DNA from: Paratractidigestivibacter sp003150175
Lineage (GTDB): Bacteria > Actinomycetota > Coriobacteriia > Coriobacteriales > Atopobiaceae
Length of the DNA: 64,000 nt
NCBI RefSeq assembly: GCF_964283195.1
Contig: NZ_CAXYLH010000009.1
Direction: 5' to 3' (one strand)
Part shown: positions 52,601 through 62,788 of the stretch, piece by piece
Layout of the letters: each line of letters begins with the position of its first letter
Numbering within the stretch: the first letter of the stretch is position 1
Position numbers and translations under genes: made by a program
Notes under the pieces: generated by a model
What the model saw: the letters and a program-made list of their open reading frames with translations, nothing else
Told to the model about the DNA's origin: nothing
Database searches by the model: none

Positions 52601-53878
52601 TTACTTGAAGAAGCCGTCGTAGTTGTGCATCTTGAGCTGGCTCTCCAGGGAGGAGAGCGTGTCCATCGCGACGCCGACCATGATGAGGACCGAGGTGCCG
52701 CCGAAGGCCTGGATCAGCGAGTTGCCGGTGAACCAGAAGATGATCGACGGGACGACGGCGAGGACGGCCATAAAGAGGGCGCCCGGCAGGGTCACGTGGT
52801 CGATGGTGCTCTTGATGTAGTTGGCGGTAGCGGCGCCGGGGCGGACACCCGGGATGAAGCCGCCCTGCTTGCGAAGCTGATCGGCGGTCTCCTCGGGGTT
52901 GAACACCATCGAGGAGTAGAAGTACGCGAAGCCGACGATCAGGAGAACCGAGAGGATCCAGTTGATCCAGCCGGCGGACAGCGCGTTCGCCACGGCCTGG
53001 ACCCACTCGACGCCAGGGAAGAACACCGCGAGCTGGGCCGGCAGATACAGGATCGCCGAAGCGAAGATGATCGGCACGACGCCGGCGGTGTTGACCTTGA
53101 TCGGCAGATAGGTGGCCTGGCCACCCATCACGCGACGACCCACGACGCGCTTGGCGTACTGGATCGGGATGCGGCGCTGGCCGCGCTCCACGTATACGAT
53201 GATGGGGATGATGGCGACGATGACGACCATGGTAACCACGGTCAGGATCACGTTGCCGTTGTTGGCCACCGAGGAGATCAGTGAGGTGGGCAGGCCGCTC
53301 ATGATGTTCGCGAAGATGATGAGCGACATACCGTTGCCGATCCCGCGCTGGGTGATGACCTCGCCGAGCCACATGATAACGATGGCGCCGACAAGCATCG
53401 TGAAGACCACGATGAAGTTCTCGAGGCCCTCAGCGATCCCCATGTTCGAGAAGCTCACGCCGTAGCTCTTGAACAGGAAGAGGTAGCCGACCGAGGAGAT
53501 GAGGGCGAGGCCGATCGTGAGGTAGCGCGTGTACTGCGTGATCTTGCGCTGACCGGACTCGCCCTCCTTTGCAAGCTCGCCGAGCGACGGGATCACGGCC
53601 TGCATCAGCTGCAGAATGATCTGCGCGGTGATGTAAGGCATGATGCCGAGGCTGAACACGGACATGCGGGAAAGCGCGCCGCCTGAGAACAGGTTGAGCA
53701 CGGCCATAGCGCCGTTGGAGGAGAGTCCCGACTGGTAGGCCGAGAGCATGTCCTGGAACGGCACTCCCGGAACGGGGAGATACGCGCCGAAGCGGTACAG
53801 CAGGAGGATTCCCACGGTAAGAAGGAGCTTATTCCTCAGTTCCGGAACGCGAAAAGCGTTGGCGATTCCCTTTAGCAC
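52601..53878 (-). CDS. secY: Protein translocase subunit SecY
   Basis: 425 residues, ten membrane helices. Seen are the plug and first helices (LRNKLLLTVGILLLYRFGAY, LNLFSGGALSRMSVFSLGIMPYI), GNGMSLIIFANIMSGLP and the conserved cytosolic loops with YVERGQRRIPIQYAKR and RKQGGFIPGVRPG. It forms the Sec channel for export and membrane insertion. Its start overlaps the rplO stop by 7 bp. Confidence 0.98.
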   Translation of the reverse strand: MLKGIANAFRVPELRNKLLLTVGILLLYRFGAYLPVPGVPFQDMLSAYQSGLSSNGAMAVLNLFSGGALSRMSVFSLGIMPYITAQIILQLMQAVIPSLGELAKEGESGQRKITQYTRYLTIGLALISSVGYLFLFKSYGVSFSNMGIAEGLENFIVVFTMLVGAIVIMWLGEVITQRGIGNGMSLIIFANIMSGLPTSLISSVANNGNVILTVVTMVVIVAIIPIIVYVERGQRRIPIQYAKRVVGRRVMGGQATYLPIKVNTAGVVPIIFASAILYLPAQLAVFFPGVEWVQAVANALSAGWINWILSVLLIVGFAYFYSSMVFNPEETADQLRKQGGFIPGVRPGAATANYIKSTIDHVTLPGALFMAVLAVVPSIIFWFTGNSLIQAFGGTSVLIMVGVAMDTLSSLESQLKMHNYDGFFK

Positions 53879-54321
53879 GCCTGCTCGACCTTTCCTCCGG
53901 CCGCCTCAATCTTGGCCTGGGCAGAGGCGGAGACCTTGTCGACCTTGACGGTGAGCTTCTTGGTGAGCTCGCCGTCGCCGAGGACCTTCACGAGCTGGTA
54001 GTCGTGCTTGATGACGCCCTTCTCGACGAGGGAGGCGCCGTCGACGGTCTCGCCGTCGGCGTAGAGGGCCTCGAGGCGAGAGAGGTTCACCGGCGCGTAC
54101 TCGACGCGGCAGTGGTTGGTGAAGCCGGGGAGCTTAGGCAGGCGCATAGCGAGCGGCTGCTGGCCGCCCTCGAAGCCCTTGCCCTTGCCGCCGCCGGAGC
54201 GGGAAAGCTGGCCCTTGGTGCCGCGACCCGCAGTGGTGCCGTGGCCGGACGAGTTGCCGCGGCCGATGCGCTTGCGGTTCTTGCGGGAGCCCTCCGCGGG
54301 GCGCAGATCGTTGAGCTGCAT
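53872..54321 (-). CDS. rplO: 50S ribosomal protein L15
   Basis: 149 residues: MQLNDLRPAEGSRKNRKRIG, the Gly-rich RGTKGQLSRSGGGKGKGFEG extension that threads into 23S rRNA, and a globular C-terminal part ending KIEAAGGKVEQAC. It follows rpmD after 10 bp and overlaps secY. Confidence 0.97.
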   Translation of the reverse strand: MQLNDLRPAEGSRKNRKRIGRGNSSGHGTTAGRGTKGQLSRSGGGKGKGFEGGQQPLAMRLPKLPGFTNHCRVEYAPVNLSRLEALYADGETVDGASLVEKGVIKHDYQLVKVLGDGELTKKLTVKVDKVSASAQAKIEAAGGKVEQAC

Positions 54322-54331
54322 TGGTTGACTC

Positions 54332-54517
54332 CTAGTTCTCTTCCACGTTGACGAGGTGCTTGATCTTGAAGATCATGCCGCGGATGCCCGGGTTGTCCGG
54401 CTGCTCGACGGAATCGCCGATCTTGCGGAGGCCGAGGGCCTTGGCGGTTGCGGTCTGGTCCTTCTTGACGCCGCACTGGGCGGAGCGGACCAGGGTGATC
54501 TTGAGGGACTGAGCCAT
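54332..54517 (-). CDS. rpmD: 50S ribosomal protein L30
   Basis: 61 residues: MAQSLKITLVRSAQCGVKKD, then KALGLRKIGDSVEQPDNPGI and RGMIFKIKHLVNVEEN. A normal-length bacterial L30. It lies 2 bp after rpsE, indicating coupled translation. Confidence 0.96.
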   Translation of the reverse strand: MAQSLKITLVRSAQCGVKKDQTATAKALGLRKIGDSVEQPDNPGIRGMIFKIKHLVNVEEN

Positions 54518-54519
54518 CT

Positions 54520-55041
54520 TTAGTTCTCCTTACCGACGAACATCTCGCCCACGGTCAGGCCGCGACGCTCAGCGGTCTGCTCGGGGGTAGAGAGCTCCTT
54601 CAGACCCTCGGCAGCAGCCTTGATCATGTTCAGGGCGTTGTTGGTGCCGAGCGACTTGGAGAGGACGTTGGTGATGCCGGCAAGCTCGAAGAGCGGGCGG
54701 ACAGGGCCGCCGGCGATGACACCGGTACCCTCGATAGCCGGCTTGATGAGGACGCGGCCCGCGCCGTAGTGGCCCTCGACGGCGTGCGGCACGGAGCCGG
54801 CCTCGGTGACCTCGACGTGGAACATGTTCTTCTTTGCGTCCTCGACGGCCTTGGAAATAGCCAGGGGCACCTCGGCGGACTTGCCGAGGCCGAGGCCCAC
54901 GTTGCCCTTGCCGTCGCCGACGACGACGAGCGCGAGCAGAGACATACGACGGCCGCCCTTGACGGTCTTCGAAACGCGGTGGATGAAGACGACGCGCTCC
55001 TGAAGATCCGTATCCTGCTGGCGCTTACGATCTCGTGCCAT
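54520..55041 (-). CDS. rpsE: 30S ribosomal protein S5
   Basis: 173 residues. The N-terminal double-stranded-RNA-binding fold (LQERVVFIHRVSKTVKGGRR, MSLLALVVVGDGKGNVGLG) is followed by a C-terminal domain (GVIAGGPVRPLFELAGITNV). S5 helps decoding accuracy and helicase activity at the mRNA entry. Normal place between rplR and rpmD. Confidence 0.97.
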   Translation of the reverse strand: MARDRKRQQDTDLQERVVFIHRVSKTVKGGRRMSLLALVVVGDGKGNVGLGLGKSAEVPLAISKAVEDAKKNMFHVEVTEAGSVPHAVEGHYGAGRVLIKPAIEGTGVIAGGPVRPLFELAGITNVLSKSLGTNNALNMIKAAAEGLKELSTPEQTAERRGLTVGEMFVGKEN

Positions 55042-55050
55042 TGAATCCTC

Positions 55051-55419
55051 CTAGAACTTCAGGCCCGCGTTGCGGGCACCGTCTGCGAGAGCCTTGACGC
55101 GGCCGTGATAGATGCGGCCGCCACGGTCGAACGTGACCTCGGTGACGCCCTTCTCGAGGGCGCGCTTGGCGATGAGCTCGCCCACGAACTCGGCGGCCTC
55201 CTTGTTGGAGCCGACCTTGCCGGTGGCGCGGAACTCGGGGTCGAGGGTCGAGGCGGCGCAGAGGGTCCTGCCGGCGACGTCGTCGATGACCTGGGCGTAG
55301 ATGTGTGCGTTGGTGCGGTGCACGGCGAGGCGCGGACGCTCGGCGGTACCGGAGACCTTGGCGCGGACGCGGCGCTTGCGGCGCGCGAGACCGGCCTGCT
55401 TGGCCTGGAACTTGTTCAT
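55051..55419 (-). CDS. rplR: 50S ribosomal protein L18
   Basis: 122 residues. The Arg/Lys-rich start (ARRKRRVRAKVSGTAERPRL) binds 5S rRNA; the globular part includes AHIYAQVIDDVAGRTLCAAS and FDRGGRIYHGRVKALADGAR. It follows rplF after 59 bp, slightly more than its neighbours. Confidence 0.97.
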   Translation of the reverse strand: MNKFQAKQAGLARRKRRVRAKVSGTAERPRLAVHRTNAHIYAQVIDDVAGRTLCAASTLDPEFRATGKVGSNKEAAEFVGELIAKRALEKGVTEVTFDRGGRIYHGRVKALADGARNAGLKF

Positions 55420-55478
55420 TCCTTCTCCTTAGACATGCCATCACCTGACAGGGTGATGGGCTTTGGGGTTAAGCGTTA

Positions 55479-56015
55479 CTACTTAGCGGCCTTGCCGAGC
55501 TTGCGGCGGATGTGCTCGCCCTCGTAGTGGATACCCTTGCCCTTGTACGGCTCGGGCGGACGCTTCATGCGGATCTCGGCGGCAACCTGGCCGACCTGCT
55601 CCTTGGAGATGCCCTGAACGGTGATGTGGGTGTTGTCGGGCACGAGGAAGCTGATGTTCTCGGGGGCCGGGTAGATGACCGGGTGAGAATAGCCGAGGGA
55701 GAGGTCGAGGTCCTTGCCCTTGAGCGTGGCGCGGTAGCCGACGCCGGTGAGCTCGAGCTTCTTCTCGAAGCCCTCGGAGACGCCGACGACCATGTTGTGG
55801 AGAAGGGTGCGGGTGAGACCCTGCTGCGCGTTGGAGTCGGTGGTGTCGTCGTTGCGGACGACGAGGAGCTCCTCGCCCTCCTCCTTGATGGAGATGAGCT
55901 CAGAGAACGTACGGGTCAGCTCGCCCTTGGGGCCCTTGACCGTAACGGTGGTGTTGTCGACTGTCACAGTGACTCCGGCGGGAACCAGGACAGGCTTCTT
56001 ACCAATACGAGACAC
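55479..56015 (-). CDS. rplF: 50S ribosomal protein L6
   Basis: 178 residues from the GTG at 56015 (MSRIGKKPVLVPAGVTVTVD), which has GGAGA upstream; the frame extends to 56093 but that leader is unlike L6. Two L6 folds: the first covers residues 10-82, the second 90-165 (LTGVGYRATLKGKDLDLSLG, MKRPPEPYKGKGIHYEGEHI). Normal spc position. Confidence 0.97.
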   Translation of the reverse strand: MSRIGKKPVLVPAGVTVTVDNTTVTVKGPKGELTRTFSELISIKEEGEELLVVRNDDTTDSNAQQGLTRTLLHNMVVGVSEGFEKKLELTGVGYRATLKGKDLDLSLGYSHPVIYPAPENISFLVPDNTHITVQGISKEQVGQVAAEIRMKRPPEPYKGKGIHYEGEHIRRKLGKAAK

Positions 56016-56043
56016 GTTAGTCTCCTTCCATTCCTGTCGAGAT

Positions 56044-56442
56044 TTACCAGATGTAGGCGATGACCTCGCCGCCGATGCCGGCCTTGCGGGCATCGCGGTC
56101 GCACATCATGCCGCGGGAAGTAGAGATGATGGCGGTGCCGAGGCCACCGAGGACGCGCGGGAGCTTGTCGGCGGTGGAGTAGATGCGCAGGCCCGGCTTG
56201 GACACGCGCTTGATGCCGCGGATAACCTTGGCGTGACGGGCACCGTACTTAAGGGTGATGTGAAGGGTCTTCTGGGGCTTGGTGTCCTCGACATCAAAGC
56301 CCGCGATGTAACCCTCGGCAAGCATGACGCCCGCGATGGCGACCAGGACCTTCGTGGAAGGCATGGAGACCTCGGCCTTGTTTGCCGAGTTCGCGTTGCG
56401 GATGCGCGTCAGCATGTCAGAAACGGGATCGGTAATCTTCAT
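56044..56442 (-). CDS. rpsH: 30S ribosomal protein S8
   Basis: 132 residues starting MKITDPVSDMLTRIRNANSA at ATG 56442 with AAAAGGAT upstream; an earlier in-frame ATG at 56496 adds an atypical leader. It ends with the conserved STSRGMMCDRDARKAGIGGE and VIAYIW. In E. coli S8 is the spc-operon repressor; whether it acts so here cannot be read. Confidence 0.97.
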   Translation of the reverse strand: MKITDPVSDMLTRIRNANSANKAEVSMPSTKVLVAIAGVMLAEGYIAGFDVEDTKPQKTLHITLKYGARHAKVIRGIKRVSKPGLRIYSTADKLPRVLGGLGTAIISTSRGMMCDRDARKAGIGGEVIAYIW

Positions 56443-56535
56443 TGGATCCTTTTCTCCTTTGTCAATGATGAACCTGTGCGCTCGGTTCGCCCCCACCCGT
56501 AGCGGGTGCGCCTGGGCGCCAGAGCCCTTTGCGTC

Positions 56536-56721
56536 CTACCAGCTCGCCTTGCGGACGCCAGGAAGCTCGCCCTTGCTCGCAAGCTCGCGGAAGCACAGAC
56601 GGCAGAGGCCGAACTTGCGATACACGGAGTGGGGACGCCCACAGCGCTGGCAACGGTTCTGCTTGCGGGTCGAGTACTTCGGCTCGCGCGACGCCTTGAC
56701 GATCATCGATGTCTTAGCCAC
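56536..56721 (-). CDS. rpsN: 30S ribosomal protein S14, zinc form (type Z)
   Basis: 61 residues with two CxxC pairs (NRCQRCGRPHSVYRKFGLCR and LCFREL), the short zinc-binding S14 typical of high-GC Gram-positives. It starts MAKTSMIVKASREPKYSTRK. It lies 61 bp after rplE and 93 bp before rpsH. Confidence 0.97.
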   Translation of the reverse strand: MAKTSMIVKASREPKYSTRKQNRCQRCGRPHSVYRKFGLCRLCFRELASKGELPGVRKASW

Positions 56722-56782
56722 AAATCCTCCTTCAGAGAATCCTTGGGGGAACGCACGCGCTCCCCTGCTGCAAATATATTGA

Positions 56783-57343
56783 CTACGCCCTCTTGAACGG
56801 GAAGTTGAAGGCGTCGAGAAGCGCCTTGCCCTCCTCGTCGGTCTGGGCGGTGGTCACGATGGTGATGTCCATACCACGGGTGCGGTCGACCTTGTCGAAG
56901 TCGATCTCCGGGAAGATGAGCTGTTCGGTGACGCCCATCGAGAAGTTGCCGCGGCCGTCGAAGGACTTCGGGGAGATACCGCGGAAGTCGCGAATGCGCG
57001 GGATGGCGATGCAGATCAGGCGATCGAGGAACTCCCACATGCGGTCGCCGCGCAGGGTGACCTTGGCGCCGATGGGCATGCCCTCACGGAGCTTGAAGGT
57101 AGCGATGGACTTACGGGCGCGGGTGACGAGCGGCTGCTGGCCGGTGATGGCGCGCAGGTCGGCGACAGCGCCGTCGATGGCCTTGGAGTCGGTAGCGGCC
57201 TCGCCGACGCCCATGTTCACGACGATCTTCTCGATCTTCGGGATCATCATGACGTTCTTGTAGTTGAACTGCTTCTGGAGCTCGTCACGGACGGTGTTGA
57301 CGTAGTGCTCCTTGAGACGGGGGGTGTACTTCTCGTCTGCCAT
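56783..57343 (-). CDS. rplE: 50S ribosomal protein L5
   Basis: 186 residues. L5 binds 5S rRNA at the central protuberance. Seen are KIEKIVVNMGVGEAATDSKA, ITGQQPLVTRARKSIATFKL, RGISPKSFDGRGNFSMGVTE and the closing TTAQTDEEGKALLDAFNFPF. Unlike the usual tight rplX-rplE pair, 376 bp separate it from rplX, so it may start a separate transcript. Confidence 0.97.
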   Translation of the reverse strand: MADEKYTPRLKEHYVNTVRDELQKQFNYKNVMMIPKIEKIVVNMGVGEAATDSKAIDGAVADLRAITGQQPLVTRARKSIATFKLREGMPIGAKVTLRGDRMWEFLDRLICIAIPRIRDFRGISPKSFDGRGNFSMGVTEQLIFPEIDFDKVDRTRGMDITIVTTAQTDEEGKALLDAFNFPFKRA

Positions 57344-57719
57344 TGTTCACTCCTTAGATCATGGGGTTTTAAGCCCGGGGCGTTTGAGCCTCGGACCTCC
57401 TTCGGCGTGGCGCGCCTCCGGAGCCGTATAGATGCCTGCGTCCGAGACAGAAAGGTCCCGTCTACAGACGCGATTGTCTATCTTACGCCAATCTCCACAG
57501 AACCGTTACCTCAAATACCCCGTCACCCTTCCTGCACAACTCCCCCACGTGCCGGCGACACCCAAGCCCGCCGCCGTCAAGAAGTGCTGGTCGATGGTTG
57601 TAACTGCCTCCGATAACAGAAGGAGCCCCCGGTTTCCCCCAGAAGGCACCCAAGCGCGCAACGAGCGCGCAGTCTTCGAAGGGAAACCGGGGGCTCCCGG
57701 TCAGATCCGTCAGCAGATC
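57344..57719 (-). other. 376-bp non-coding interruption between rplX and rplE
   Basis: No gene is seen on either strand. The part next to rplX carries a perfect 17-bp inverted repeat (57622-57638 with 57681-57697). The rest is less GC-rich, with short stretches such as GTCTATCTTACG, but no clear sigma-70 promoter. The rplE ribosome-binding site lies close to its ATG. The gap probably splits the S10 and spc units into separately controlled transcripts. Confidence 0.6.
57622..57697. repeat. Inverted repeat directly downstream of rplX
   Basis: GGAGCCCCCGGTTTCCC (57622-57638) pairs perfectly with GGGAAACCGGGGGCTCC (57681-57697); the 42-nt loop contains a second stem, GCGCGC-AACGA-GCGCGC. It begins 23 bp after the rplX stop. 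No T tract, so it may work as a transcript-end stabiliser or partial terminator. Confidence 0.75.
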
Positions 57720-58046
57720 TTAGAACTCTGCACCGCACTTCTTGCAGACGCGGATGGCGGTCTTGTGGCCGTCAATCTCGCCCTGCTTGTGGCCGACGCG
57801 GGTCGCCTTGCCGCACTTGGGGCAGACGAGCATCACGTTGGAGGCGTCGATCTTGGCCTCCTTCTCGACGAAGCCGCCCTGCTGGTTGGCCGCGGTCGGC
57901 TTCTGGGCCTTCTTGGCCACAGCGACGCCCTCGACCTTGACCTTGCCCTCGGAGGGGTAGGCGCGCAGGACCTTGGCCTGGGTGCCCTTGTCCTTACCGG
58001 AGATGACCTCGACGAGGTCGTCCTTCTTTACAGACATCTTTGCCAC
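57720..58046 (-). CDS. rplX: 50S ribosomal protein L24
   Basis: 108 residues with the KOW start KKDDLVEVISGKDKGTQAKV and C-terminal zinc-ribbon-like Cys pairs VCPKCGKATRVG and RVCKKCGAEF. It starts large-subunit assembly on 23S rRNA. It follows rplN after 13 bp; the usual partner rplE is displaced by a 376-bp gap. Confidence 0.97.
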   Translation of the reverse strand: MAKMSVKKDDLVEVISGKDKGTQAKVLRAYPSEGKVKVEGVAVAKKAQKPTAANQQGGFVEKEAKIDASNVMLVCPKCGKATRVGHKQGEIDGHKTAIRVCKKCGAEF

Positions 58047-58059
58047 GCTTATTACCTCC

Positions 58060-58428
58060 TTAGAGCGTCTCAGGCGCGAGCGAGACGATCTTCATGTACT
58101 TGTGATCGCGCAGCTCACGAGCGACGGGCCCGAAGATACGGGTGCCCTTGGGCTCGCCGTCCTTGTTGACCAGGACGCAGGCGTTCTGGTCGAACTTAAT
58201 GTAGCTGCCGTCCTTGCGACGGTTCTCCTTCTTGGTGCGCACGATGACGCAGCGAACGATGTCGCCCTTCTTCACCGAGCCACCCGGGGTGGCCTCCTGG
58301 ACAGCGCCGATGATGACGTCGGCAAGGCCGGCGTAACGACGCTTGGAGCCACCAAGGACCTTGATGCACTTGACTCGCTTGGCGCCGGAGTTGTCGGCGA
58401 CGGCGAGCATGGTCTCCATCTGAATCAT
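58060..58428 (-). CDS. rplN: 50S ribosomal protein L14
   Basis: 122 residues, the standard length: MIQMETMLAVADNSGAKRVK, VRCVIVRTKKENRRKDGSYI, FDQNACVLVNKDGEPKGTRI, ending in the RELRDHKYMKIVSLAPETL helix. It contacts the small subunit and is a highly conserved part of the S10 operon. Confidence 0.98.
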   Translation of the reverse strand: MIQMETMLAVADNSGAKRVKCIKVLGGSKRRYAGLADVIIGAVQEATPGGSVKKGDIVRCVIVRTKKENRRKDGSYIKFDQNACVLVNKDGEPKGTRIFGPVARELRDHKYMKIVSLAPETL

Positions 58429-58512
58429 GTTGGTGTTCCTCCGAACCTATGCCCTCCCAGAGGTGCGCCCACAGGTGCGGCGCACATGGGAAGACGGGGT
58501 TTGCAAAAAAGC

Positions 58513-58779
58513 TTACTTAGCGCGCTCGACGATCTCGAGGAGACGCCAACGCTTGGTCTTGGACAGCGGGCGGGTCTCCATGACGGTGACCTTGTCGCCG
58601 AGGCCGCACTCGTTGTTCTCGTCGTGAACGTGCAGCTTCTTGGAGATGGTCATCATCTTGCCGTACTTCGGGTGGTGCTTACGGTAGTCGATCTTCACCG
58701 TCACGGACTTGTTGCCGGAGATGGAGACGACGACACCGGTGCGAACCTTGCGCGCGTTCCTGTTTTCGGTCTCTGCCAT
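58513..58779 (-). CDS. rpsQ: 30S ribosomal protein S17
   Basis: 88 residues: RKVRTGVVVSISGNKSVTVK, then KHHPKYGKMMTISKKLHVHD and GLGDKVTVMETRPLSKTKRW. An OB-fold protein that binds 16S rRNA. Start MAETENRNARK with AGGAGAGG upstream. It follows rpmC after 19 bp. Confidence 0.97.
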   Translation of the reverse strand: MAETENRNARKVRTGVVVSISGNKSVTVKIDYRKHHPKYGKMMTISKKLHVHDENNECGLGDKVTVMETRPLSKTKRWRLLEIVERAK

Positions 58780-58798
58780 GTCTTACCTCTCCTGCAAT

Positions 58799-59014
58799 CT
58801 ACTGCTCGACAGCGGACTTCTCCGCTGCGATCTGACGGGCGCGCTGCTCGGTGAGGCAGCGGGCGATGTCCTTCTTGACGTTCTTCACGCGAGCGGTGTT
58901 GTCAAGCTGGCTCGTGGCCATCTGGAAACGAAGGTTGAAGAGCTCTGCGCGGCCCTCCTCGACCTTCTTTGCGAGCTCCTCGTCGCTGAGCTCCTTGATG
59001 TCCTTGTACTTCAT
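58799..59014 (-). CDS. rpmC: 50S ribosomal protein L29
   Basis: 71 residues, a two-helix protein: MKYKDIKELSDEELAKKVEE, GRAELFNLRFQMATSQLDNT and a charged tail ending AAEKSAVEQ. It sits near the peptide exit. Its ATG shares the last base of the rplP stop (59014), so translation is coupled. Confidence 0.97.
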   Translation of the reverse strand: MKYKDIKELSDEELAKKVEEGRAELFNLRFQMATSQLDNTARVKNVKKDIARCLTEQRARQIAAEKSAVEQ

Positions 59015-59444
59015 TAGGCTTCCTCCCCGTCCTGCTCGACGGTGCGGGTCACGATCTTGGTCTTGATGGGCAGCTTGTGCTGGGCAAGGCGGAGGGCCTC
59101 CTTGGCCGTCTCCTCGGTGACGCCATCAAGCTCGAACATGATGCGGCCCGGCTTGACGACGGCCACCCACTCCTCGGGGTTGCCCTTGCCCTTGCCCATA
59201 CGGGTGTCGAGCGGCTTCTTGGTGATGGGCTTGTCCGGGAAGATGGTGATCCAGACCTTGCCGCCACGCTTCATGCAGCGGGTCATGGCGATACGGGCGG
59301 CCTCGATCTGGCGGTTGGTGATCCAGTGGGCCTCGAGGGCCTGCAGGCCATAGGTACCGAAGTGGAGCTCGGTGTGGCCCTTTGCGTGGCCCTTCATGGA
59401 GCCACGCTGAACCTTACGGTGAAGAACACGCTTAGGGGCGAGCA

Positions 59445-59445
<1 letters not shown>
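59014..59445 (-). CDS. rplP: 50S ribosomal protein L16
   Basis: 143 residues: MLAPKRVLHRKVQRGSMKGH, FGTYGLQALEAHWITNRQIE, AARIAMTRCMKRGGKVWITI and MGKGKGNPEEWVAVVKPGRI. It lines the A-site tRNA path. It overlaps rpsC and rpmC by one base each. Confidence 0.98.
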
Positions 59446-60155
<710 letters not shown>

Positions 60156-60162
60156 GCTTTCC

Positions 60163-60525
60163 CTACGCCTCCTTTCGAGGAGCGACGACGACGGTGATGT
60201 GGCTCATGCGCTTGTTGATGCGCGAAGCGGAGCCCTTGGCGCGAGGACGGATGCGCTTGAGCGTGGGGCCCTCGTCGACGTAGGCGATCTTGACGTAGAG
60301 ATCGTCGGCGCGCAGGCCGTTGTTGTTGACGGCGTTGGCGATGGCGGAGCGCAGAACCTTGGAAACGGGCTCGGCGGCGGCGCGGGTGCTGAACTGCAGG
60401 ACCTCGAGCGCCTTGGCGACGGGGAGGTTGCGGATCATATCGACGACCATACGGGTCTTGCGGGGGGCCATGCGCACGTACTTGGCGGTGGCGCGGACCT
60501 CGACGCTGTTGGTGTTGTTAGCCAT
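60163..60525 (-). CDS. rplV: 50S ribosomal protein L22
   Basis: 120 residues: VRATAKYVRMAPRKTRMVVD, FSTRAAAEPVSKVLRSAIAN and the extended loop VDEGPTLKRIRPRAKGSASR that lines the exit tunnel. Normal S10-operon place between rpsS and rpsC. Confidence 0.98.
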   Translation of the reverse strand: MANNTNSVEVRATAKYVRMAPRKTRMVVDMIRNLPVAKALEVLQFSTRAAAEPVSKVLRSAIANAVNNNGLRADDLYVKIAYVDEGPTLKRIRPRAKGSASRINKRMSHITVVVAPRKEA

Positions 60526-60539
60526 TTACTACTACTCCC

Positions 60540-60800
60540 CTACTTTGCCTTGTGACCGCGGAAGGTGCGGGTCGGGGCGAACTCGCCGAGCTTGTGACCG
60601 ACCATGGACTCGGTGACGTACACCGGCACGTGCTTGCGGCCGTCGTGGACGGCGATGGTGTGGCCGACCATCTCGGGGTAGATCGTAGAGGCGCGCGACC
60701 AGGTCTTGATGACGTCCTTGGTGCCGGCCTCGTTCTGAGCGGTGACACGCGCGAGGAGGCGAGTCTCCACGAACGGGCCCTTCTTGAGACTTCTGCTCAT
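60540..60800 (-). CDS. rpsS: 30S ribosomal protein S19
   Basis: 86 residues: MSRSLKKGPFVETRLLARVT, IKTWSRASTIYPEMVGHTIA and FAPTRTFRGHKAK at the end. It binds 16S rRNA in the head with S13. It follows rplB after 26 bp. Confidence 0.98.
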   Translation of the reverse strand: MSRSLKKGPFVETRLLARVTAQNEAGTKDVIKTWSRASTIYPEMVGHTIAVHDGRKHVPVYVTESMVGHKLGEFAPTRTFRGHKAK

Positions 60801-60826
60801 ACTTTCTTTCTCCTACTACTCGTGTA

Positions 60827-61663
<837 letters not shown>

Positions 61664-61808
61664 TTGGTTCTTTCCCTTCTTTGTCCGTTGGCCGCCTCGC
61701 TCAGGGATTGGCGGGACGACACCGGATTACCACGGTACCGCGCGTATCCATCATGCGCGGCATATAAGCCCGGCCCCGTCGAGCGGGGCGCGGGCGGAGT
61801 GCCAAAGA

Positions 61809-62114
61809 CTACTCGGCGGAAGCCGCAGCCTGGGTGGCGAAGATCTCGATGGACTCACCCTCGGCGACGGTGACGACGGCCTTCTTCCAGGAGCGGGTCA
61901 TGCCGGCCTGGTAACGGACGCGCTTCATCTTGCCGCGGACGTTCATGGTGTTCACCTTGGTGACGTGCACGTTGAAGATCTTCTCGACGGCGTCGGCGAT
62001 CTCCTGCTTGCAGGCACCCTTGGCGACCTCGAACGTGTACTTGCCCTGCTCCATGAGGTCGTAGGAACGCTCAGTGACGATCGGGCGGACGATGACGTTG
62101 TAGACGGAGTTCAT
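61809..62114 (-). CDS. rplW: 50S ribosomal protein L23
   Basis: 101 residues: VIVRPIVTERSYDLMEQGKY, FEVAKGACKQEIADAVEKIF, VHVTKVNTMNVRGKMKRVRY. It is the docking site for trigger factor and SRP at the tunnel exit. Its ATG follows the rplD TAA with no gap (62112-62117), implying coupled translation. Confidence 0.97.
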   Translation of the reverse strand: MNSVYNVIVRPIVTERSYDLMEQGKYTFEVAKGACKQEIADAVEKIFNVHVTKVNTMNVRGKMKRVRYQAGMTRSWKKAVVTVAEGESIEIFATQAAASAE

Positions 62115-62744
62115 TTACGCGAGCACCTCCCCGAACTTCTTGGCCACATCGGCGGTCAGGACGAGGGCCCTGTTGTCGATGAGCAGACGGCTGGTGGCCT
62201 CGACGTCAGCGATGATGGTGACGTTGGCGAGGTTGCGGAACGAGAGGTACGCGTTGATGTTCTCGTCGTCGACAACGACGGTCACGCGCATGTCGTCGGT
62301 GATGCCGAGGGCGTGCAGGACGGCCTTGGCCTTCTTGGTCGAGATCTCGACGAAGTCGAGAGCGTCGACGACGTAGAGCTCGTTGTCGGCGAGCTTGCCG
62401 GAGAGCACGGAGCGCATAGCAAGCTTGACCATCTTGTTGTTGGTCTTCTTGTTGTGCGTGCGGGGGGTCGGCCCGAAGACGACGCCGCCGCCGCGCCACT
62501 GGGCAGCGCGGATGGAGCCCTGGCGGGCACGGCCGGTGCCCTTCTGGCGGTAAGGCTTGCGGCCGCCGCCGGAGACCTCGTGGCGGTTCTTCACGGAGTG
62601 GGTGCCCTGACGCGCGTTGGAGTCCTGGGCGACCACGATCTGGTGGATGACGGGGATGTTCGGCTCGATGCCGTACACGGCGTCGGAGAGCTCGGCCTGC
62701 TCGACCTCAGCCCCCTCGACGTTCTTAACGGAAATCTTGGACAT
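62115..62744 (-). CDS. rplD: 50S ribosomal protein L4
   Basis: 209 residues. The loop GTHSVKNRHEVSGGGRKPYR and QKGTGRARQGSIRAAQWRGG reaches into the exit tunnel. In E. coli L4 represses its own operon through a leader RNA; a structured leader is present here before rplC. It follows rplC after 44 bp. Confidence 0.97.
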   Translation of the reverse strand: MSKISVKNVEGAEVEQAELSDAVYGIEPNIPVIHQIVVAQDSNARQGTHSVKNRHEVSGGGRKPYRQKGTGRARQGSIRAAQWRGGGVVFGPTPRTHNKKTNNKMVKLAMRSVLSGKLADNELYVVDALDFVEISTKKAKAVLHALGITDDMRVTVVVDDENINAYLSFRNLANVTIIADVEATSRLLIDNRALVLTADVAKKFGEVLA

Positions 62745-62788
62745 TGTGTCCTCCTAGTAGACCTAAAGGTTTGCTTTCTTAGGGGCCC

